A stretch of DNA of 64,000 nucleotides from contig CM054138.1 in assembly GCA_028751875.1 (NCBI GenBank), positions 38,251,336-38,315,335 on the forward strand, in the 5' to 3' direction. A program made the position numbers and the translations under genes. The notes under the pieces are model-generated. The model was not told the origin of the DNA and made no database searches. It saw nothing but the letters and a program-made list of their open reading frames with translations. Every line of letters begins with the position of its first letter. Position 1 is the stretch's first letter. This stretch comes from Rapana venosa (Eukaryota; Mollusca; Gastropoda; Neogastropoda; Muricidae). This document shows positions 57,230 through 64,000 of this stretch, one piece after another.

Positions 57230-57599
57230 AAAACAAACAAAAAAAAAAGAGAAAAAGAAAAAAAAAGGGGGGAAAAGGGAAACAAAAAAAAAAACAGGAG
57301 CTCAAAGAGAGAAAGAGGTTTAAGCAAACAAAAATTTAAAAAGGGAAAAAAAAACAGAAAAAGGGGAAAAAATTTAAGAAAGAAAAAAGGACTCAAAGAG
57401 AAAAAGACTTAAAAAAAGGGAAAAAAAATTAAAGAAAGAAGAAAACATTCCATTTTGAGACAAAATTCCCAACTTTACACACGCTCTGAGGGAAGCAAAC
57501 ATCAGAAGAATCTCACCCCTTTTTTTTCCCTTTTTCCCCTTTTTTTCTTTTCTTTGTTTTTGTATCTTTTCTTTCTTTAAGGGGTTTTTGGTGGGGGGG
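54621..57599. other. Noisy A/G-rich sequence, no recognisable gene
   Basis: Purine-rich low-complexity tracts at 55305-55345 (GAAT then GAAA), 55850-55925 and 57165-57420 generate K/E/R-rich frames of up to 230 residues that I regard as artefacts. No coding similarity found elsewhere in the stretch. Confidence 0.5.
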
Positions 57600-58010
57600 G
57601 GGAAATTTCAATGCTCAGGGTTTAAAAATTTTTTCACACAAGATGTAACAATTTTTGAAACCCCTTTTTAAAGAATAACAAAAACCTTTAAAACCCAAAA
57701 AGGAAAAACCCAAAACAAAAAAAATTGAAAAAATAAAAACCCTTTCCCCTTCAAAAAATGGGCGGAAATAAAAAACAAAGGGTGTCGCACTTTCAAATGT
57801 TTGCGCGGTGCGCGCCCCGCACACACTTTACACAAAAAGGGGACGAGATACCCTTTTTGGTTTGGTTTAAGAGTGTTGCACTCACGTTTGACGGCCTGGA
57901 TTAAAGGGCCCAGGTTCAAGCAGTCCGATAAAACCGTTCAAAGGTTTTTCCCCCCTGGAGTAAACATCAGTGTTAAACCCCAAACTCCAGCCCCCAAAGC
58001 CCTTTTGCTT
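57600..58010 (+). other. Possible SINE head (tRNA-like)
   Basis: 'ggtttaagagtgttgcactc' and 'cccaggttcaagcagtccga' at 57862-57928 could be A- and B-boxes of a tRNA-like SINE head. No body was identified. Confidence 0.25.
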
Positions 58011-58299
58011 AGACTATAAAATAAAGGTCTTGTGTCGGAAAGACATTTTTTGAAAAACCTTTTTTAAAACCTGTTCATCTTTGCAAGAGTGGCCCAGCCT
58101 TTTTATGCTAGCGGGAAGGTTTTTTTCAAAATTTATAAAAATTTTTTAGTACACGGAACTGGATTTAAAAAAATCACACGATTGGTTGGTTTATTGTCCT
58201 AAAAAAAAAGGGAAAAATATATTATGGGCCCCAAAAAAGTTTTTTTAGCAGATTTAAACTAAAACCCCAAAAAATTTTTTTGTAAAAAATTTTCCCGAA

Positions 58300-58770
58300 A
58301 TATATGGCTAATTTAATAATAAAAAAAAGAAAAATTTAAAAAACTACATACATTTTCCTTGCTTTAAAACCCCTGGTTACGGTTTATCCTATTTTGTCGC
58401 TTAACCTTACATCCCGTTTTTTATTGATACATTTTGATACACTCTTTAGACACCGTAATAAATTTTTTATTTCACACAACCTTTTTTAGGGGAATAACAG
58501 AATTGAAAGCCTTTCCCAAAATCAAGAAAAAGCTACAAAAAGCTTGTTATGGGGAAAATTGTGTTTTTAAAATAATATTTTTCCCTAGGATATATTTGTG
58601 TTTTCCTTCTTAAAGCCTGCTTGGTTTTTCACCTGGGAATACCATTTTTTTTGGGCCCATTCTTGTAAAATTTTTAAAAAATAATACTTACAATTCACTG
58701 TTAGGGCATCGAATTCCCCCTATAATTGGGTTTGGGGGTTTTTAACATCTCCCTTTTTGTTTTCAAGTTT
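58300..58770 (-). pseudogene. Weak LINE RT fragment, antisense
   Basis: The minus strand reads 'KGDVKNP' (about 58755), 'LQEWAQK' (58665), 'NQAGFKKENTNI' (58610) and 'LGKAFNSV' (58525), in the order expected for the RT block KGD-NYRG, QAGFRKxxST and DFxKAFDSV. Frames shift between each, in homopolymer-inflated sequence. The motif A aspartate is not visible. Confidence 0.4.
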
Positions 58771-60269
58771 GGGAAATTTAGATTCAGTCCGTTATCGGGG
58801 AAAAACCTCATTAAATTCTTTGTTAACTAGTTTTTTTGAAGAAAAAAACACAATGTTTTCACCTCCCTTTTAAACTTCACCAAAAGTTTGATTCCCGGGC
58901 TAGGGTGTTTGTTATTTTTTTTAGGGGTTTTAGGCGCCAGATCCCTCTTTTTTTAGGATGGGTCAAAATGTTTGTTAGTTTCTTCCTGGCGTACTAGTAA
59001 TAGTGGAACTGTTTTAGCGATTTTTATCCCCAAAGGGTTTTAAAAAGCCCGAAAAACCCTTTTTTCACCCGGAAAATTTCCAATTTTTGGGTGACTTTCT
59101 TTTTTTTTTAATGAATCCCCCCTTTAAAACATTTTAAAAAACTGGGCTTGAGAAAATGATTAATGTCATCATATTTGGGGAAATTATTTTTATATTGTAC
59201 CGTGGGGGTTTTTTTTTTTTAAGAACAATTTTTATTCGCTTCTTGTGACACACTGCAAGTTTTTTTTTTTCTTTTATTTTTCCCAATAAAATCTTTTAAT
59301 AGTTGTTGACCTTTTGGTTCGGTCCGAAAACACTTAAAGGACCCGCCAAAGTGGATGCTTTGGGGGCCCGTCGAATAAAGGCATCCCCCTTTTTTGGAAA
59401 ATTTTTGCACTAGAAATTTTCCCCCTTTTCTATCACTCTGTTTCTGCCTTTTTTTCCCCCTGTCATTTCTTTTTTTGGGTTTTTTTTCAGCCTTTTTTGG
59501 GCCTTTTTCCCGCCTTTTTTTTCCCAGAAAAATTAAGAGATTTTCAATTCCCCCCTTTTTGCCGAAAATCGGGTGTGCTGGGCTGCATTTTCAGTTTCTT
59601 AACGGCAAACGAAATGCATTTTCGTCATATAAAAAGACAACAAAAGTGGCTGGTTTTGAGCATTCAAAAAAAGAAAAATAACTTAAAGGACCTTTTTTAA
59701 AAAAGTACATGTTTCTTCATAAAAATTTAGTATGGGCTTTTAAAAAGTCATTGACTATATCTAAAGCATAATTTTATTCTCCCGAATTTTCTTCACAAAA
59801 ATTTTTTTACATTGCAAGTTTGTTTTTACCCCCCCCCACAAAAATTTTTTAACAACTGTTTGCTCTTCGATAAAAATATGATATTACATAGTGCATAAAA
59901 AATGTTATTATACAGGAAAGGGAAAAAAGAGTCAAAATTTTTTTAAAAAAAAAAAACAAGGGAATTTTAAAAAAAAAACTTCTTTAGAAAAAATCTTTGA
60001 TAACAAAAATTTCTGAGCATGCATCCTCCTCCATCAGAGATGTATGTATAGTGTCGTTGGTTGCCGTCACACCCCCTTCAGAATTTGTTTTAAAAAATGC
60101 GTTCCCAAATTCAAAAACCCAAATTTTTCCATTTTTTTAAACACTGATGACGGCATCTTTTAGAACATGATTACTACAAAATGGGGTGCTTTTCATTTGG
60201 GAAAAATTTTTAAAAAAATTTGATTTGGGGAAAACCCCATTTTTTTTTCCCATTTTAAATTTCCGAAAA
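58771..60269. other. AT-rich noisy sequence, no recognisable gene
   Basis: Long A/T runs and only short frames. Confidence 0.45.
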
Positions 60270-63200
60270 AAACCTAGATTTAACTTTTTTTCACGAAAAA
60301 CATGGTTTTTAAAAAAAAAGGGCCCTAACCTTTAATTTAAAAACCCAACACCATGGGTTAAGACTTTCCTTCCCCCACTCTCCCGTGGAGGTGGGATTGC
60401 TGTCGTTTACAAGGGGCACCCTGCATCCCGCTCTTTCCTTCTGCCAAATCCCCCCCTTTTCCCGGAATTTTCGAAGTCTGTAAACTAAAAATAACCCTTT
60501 CCCCGGCCCTTCTTATTACTTTCTGCTGCCTTTTCCGGGGACCTCCCAGCCTTTAAAAACAACTGACATTTCCCCTTTTTATCAAAAATTCCCCAAAAAC
60601 TCCTTTTATCAAATACAGCCTCTCTCCAAGGAAAATTATCATTTTTGGCGACTTAAACTTCCCCTTCGAAAACCATTTCCTTGATGCCAAGGTCTTTTTT
60701 TGTCAAACCATCTCTGTCCCCGCTGGTAAATGAAAGTACACAAGTGGGTATATTTTTGATTGGCTAAAACATGTGTTTTTACTAGATCTCATTTTACGTC
60801 TGGATCCGTCACTAATGAACTGCTTTTGATTTTTTGCCATTCTTTTTTTTTTCAAAAATTGCAAGGCTTATTAAAAAGAAAAAAAGGGCTTTTCCAGTCG
60901 CAATCTCCCAAAGGGCCCTAAAATATACAAAATTTTTCTTTCCCCGTGCTGAAAACCTATCACAAAACCCCGGCCCCCCACTGACCCCCCTAAAATTCAA
61001 CACTGTTCTTTGGGCCAAACTTCTCGATGAGCACGCGCCCCTTTCCCCCGACCTCATTCTTCCTTTATAGGCCCGGCCGGCCCCTGGGACACCCATGATA
61101 TCCTGGTTGCAAAACCCCAAACGGCCCACAATCGAGCGACAATGGCGGAAAAAAAACAAAAAATGAAAAAAATAAACAGCTCTTTTCGAAAAAATTAAAA
61201 AGTCAAAACCATTCAGCAAAAACAAAGTTGTACTTTTGCTCAAATTCTTGATGCTACTTCCCTGAAATTTTCTCTTTTCCCCCAAACCTTTAATCTTCTG
61301 GGATCTGCAAAGGCAAGCCCTCTTTCCCACTGTTCACAGCCCTTCCGAACTTCCCGCTATATTTTCTTCATTCTTCTCTGACAAAGTCCGCCCAAAATTC
61401 GCTCCGGGGCTGGATCAGCTTCTTTTCCCCCTGCACCTCCCGATCCCCAATTTACCCGGGATTCCTCTCTCTTTCTTTCATCCCTTAAATGAGAATGAAA
61501 TCAAGGGCATTCTTTAAAGAAAATTTCCCAAAAAAATCATGTGATTTTTATTCTATTCCCGCTTTTCTTCTCACCGTGAAATTTCCCCAGCTCATTCCCC
61601 TTTCACGAAAATAGTAAATATTTTCTCTCACGAAAATTTTTTCCCTCCCGCTTTTAAAACTGCAAAAGTTATACCTCTACTCAAAAAGCACGACCTTGAC
61701 CCTAACATTGGGAAAAATGGGCAGACCTGTTTTTACCTACCTTTTATCCTTTAAAATCCCTTTAAAAAAAAGGTTTTTTCTGAAAAAACCAACAGCCTTT
61801 TCATTCAAACAATCTCCTTCCCCCTTTTCCCAAACTGCCTATCACAGCACCAAGACCACCTTAGTCCCCACCTTTAAAAACCCCCTTTTGGGATGGGTTT
61901 TTGATCAGGAAAAATCTTTCCCCTTTTCACTCTTTTTCGACTTACTGCAGTCTTCGACATTTTAGACTATTTAATTTTTTCTTACCCCCCTCCAAAAAAC
62001 GTTTGGTTGAAAGACACAGCCCCCAACCCGGTTTTAGTTCATACCTTACAGACCCATTAAAACAGTTAACCCGTAAATAAGATTCAATCAAAACCCCGCC
62101 AACTGGAATGTTTGGGTCCCCCAGGGGTCGGTTTTCGGCCCTGTTTTTTCCCCCCTCTACATGCCCCAAATGTCACATAAAATTAAAACCCTCATCAAAT
62201 CAGCCATATTTTTTTTGGGAGATGGCAGTGAAATTTCCCCCAAAAACTTTCCTTTTCTCTTGGAAAAAATTGTCCTTCTGCCTTAAAATATCCCAAATTG
62301 GATGATAGAGAACAAGTTACAGCTAGGGGGGGAGGTTTAAAAACCCAAGCCCCTGCTTATAGGGGCCAAAAACAAAGTCCCCTTCCCTCACAAAAGGGTT
62401 TTAATAGAATTCCGGGGAAATTTCGGTTTTGTCCCTTACCCATGTAGGGAAATATCTAGGGATAGGGTTTTCAATAACAAACTTCCCTGCAAAAATTCTT
62501 CACCCCAAAACCCGCCAGTCGTGCTTTTTTTTTACTTCTTTTACGGGGCTTAGTGCGTTCGAAAAATCTTTTTCCACTGATGCAACGTCCAAAATAGTCA
62601 CATCTCTTATTCTCTTCCCCGTCTGGGACTATTGCATTTCTCTTCTGGCTGGTCGGGCCCGGGATTATCTATCCCCCTCTTCAAGTATATAAAACCCCCC
62701 CAGCTTTGACTAGGGCCCCGAAAGGAAAAAAAAAAACTGAGCCCCATTTTTCTCCCCTCCCTTTCGTTTTCTCCACTGGCTTCCCGTTTCCACAAAAGGT
62801 AAACTTTAGATCTGTACCCTCTGTTACAAAAATCTCCAAAAAAAAGGCACCTTCCCCAACCCCTGTTTAATGTCTTCATTGTACTTTCTTTTTCGTTCCT
62901 TCCGCTTGCTGCCGATACCGGTTTTTGCTAAGGGAATTTTAGATTCAAAAAGTCCACTATTGGCCATCACTCTTTTTTTGTTTTGGTGGCGATCTGGAAG
63001 ACCCCCTTCTCTCTCTCCGCCAAAAGCCCTACATATGATGCTTTTTTAAATTCCCGCCTAAAAAACAAAATTTTTTTCAAAAACCCAAGATTTTTCCCCC
63101 CCTTGTTTATCTATTTCTGTCCCCGGGCCCAACAAAACCAAAACCCCCCCCCCCCCCCCCTTTACCCTGCCCGGTGTACAAACCTTTTGTGTGTGTGTTT

Positions 63201-63480
63201 TTGTTTTGTGGGGAAAGGGGGGGGGGCGTTTGTATTTTTTTGTTTACATTTGAATTTGTTAAAAAAATATTTTAAATTTTGCGTTGTGTGTGTTTTTCAT
63301 TTTTAATTTGTAAAAATCTACTAAATTTTAACGGGGTGCATGTGAAAAACTAGGGGATTGGGGAAGGGAAAAAGGGGTTTGATTTTTTTTTTTTTGCAAG
63401 ATATAGGGGCTGTATAAAATTTTGTATTATTATTTTATTATTATTATTTAAAATTAAAAATTATTTTATTATTATTTTTC
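60270..63480 (+). pseudogene. L2/CR1-like LINE, near-complete ORF2 with 3' UTR (copy 2)
   Basis: The endonuclease shows 'ETWFLKKKG'-like sequence without its first residue, 'GGIAVVYKGHPASR' (about 60400), 'IIFGDLNFPFENHFLDAK' (about 60635) and 'STQVGIFLIG'. The linker includes 'AKLLDEHAPL' (61020). The RT region shows 'HQDHLSPHL', 'TAVFDILDYLIF' (motif A area, about 61945), 'NKIQSKPRQLECL' (62090) and 'LEKIVLLPKISQIG' (62270). The C-terminus has 'DATSKIVTSLILFPVWDYCI' (62580). The 3' UTR repeats that of copy 1: poly-C, GT-rich run, 'aacggggtgcatgtgaaaaa', 'gcaagatataggggctgtat' and terminal (ATT)n at 63420-63475. Frames change constantly because of inflated homopolymers. Confidence 0.8.
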
Positions 63481-64000
63481 GTACATGATGACAAGAGCAA
63501 CACCAAGGTTTTTTTTGATTTCATGTTTCCATAAAAATTAATCGTTTTTACTTATCCAAAACAATAAATTTTTTTGAAGGGGCAAAAGTAAAAAATTTGT
63601 CAATGGTAAAAAAACATGTATTCGGGTTGGGTTTTTTAGATAAAAAATTTTTCAAGGGCAGAAAAAATCGGTTTCTTAAATTTAAAAATTTCTAACCCCC
63701 TTGATAGTCTCCCCTGCGATAGACATTTTTTGATTAGTTGGCTGGGGCGGGTAAGCGTTTCTTAAACACAAAAACTAAAAATACAAAATTCACGATAAAA
63801 TTTTTGTAATTTTTCAAAAAGGGGGCCCGCCTTGATTTTTCCCCTTTTGGGTACCTGTTGTGGTTTACTGAATTCGGTCATGTTCAAAACTTTCTTTGCA
63901 GCAGTTAATGTTAGGAATGTGCAGTTTTGTGTGTGTTTTGTGTTGTGTGTGTTTGTGTGTGCTTTTTTTTAAATTTCTTTTCTTATGTGTACTTTTTTTT
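63481..64000. other. No recognisable feature
   Basis: AT-rich noisy sequence with a GT-rich stretch near 63925-63960. Confidence 0.45.

Noticed and set aside
56720..57412. 230-residue basic protein
   Set aside because: The C-terminal half is a purine-rich low-complexity tract, and the first half has no similarity and no support from codon pattern.

Overview
The window looks like a repeat-dominated intergenic stretch of an invertebrate animal genome, most likely a mollusc or another lophotrochozoan. This is inferred from the mix of transposable elements: RTE-, L2/CR1- and jockey-type LINEs, tRNA-derived SINEs of kinds common in molluscs, and very abundant (AC)n, (CT)n and (GATA)n tracts. I found no convincing single-copy host gene, intron-exon structure, rRNA or functional tRNA gene. 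Almost every open frame with recognisable protein similarity is a broken retrotransposon. The exception is a decayed member of a multicopy invertebrate gene family at 23.4-24.7 kb.

Layout. 0-6 kb: an antisense LINE ORF1 fragment with an SGNH-hydrolase-like domain, a 27-bp minisatellite, a 62-bp tandem repeat, and a fairly intact jockey/CR1-type LINE. 8-12 kb: an L2-like LINE followed directly by an RTE-like LINE (family 1). 12-17 kb: densely packed fragments, including an RTE-like element (family 2) nested in an older antisense LINE with a target-site duplication, and an L1-like ORF1p plus endonuclease carrying a SINE insertion. 17-25 kb: a 53-bp tandem repeat, a second family-1 RTE copy ending in (GAT)n, a LINE 3' part, a complete chimeric tRNA/5S SINE, and the multicopy-family pseudogene. 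25-31 kb: mostly microsatellites, then a 1-kb block almost devoid of G followed by a G-rich block. 31.8-36.4 kb: two antisense LINEs. 36,441-36,940 is an assembly gap of exactly 500 N. 37-39 kb: a LINE split by inserted repeats, ending in a 34-bp minisatellite derived from its own reverse-transcriptase motif A. 39-41.6 kb: sequence made of homopolymer runs, almost certainly artefactual. 41.6-49.1 kb: a 34-bp satellite with a 2.6-kb higher-order repeat. 49.5-64 kb: another LINE, a cluster of three SINE families (some inserted in a 28-bp minisatellite), noisy sequence, and a near-complete L2-like ORF2.

The elements interact through retrotransposition. The tRNA/5S SINE shares its 3' tail with the family-2 RTE-like LINE, which suggests the LINE supplies the machinery that mobilises the SINE. 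Base quality varies by block. About 9.3-12.9, 17.3-22.8, 34-36.4 and 39-64 kb have inflated homopolymers, so stop codons and frameshifts there cannot be read as biological decay. Family assignments come from remembered conserved motifs, not from a database search.
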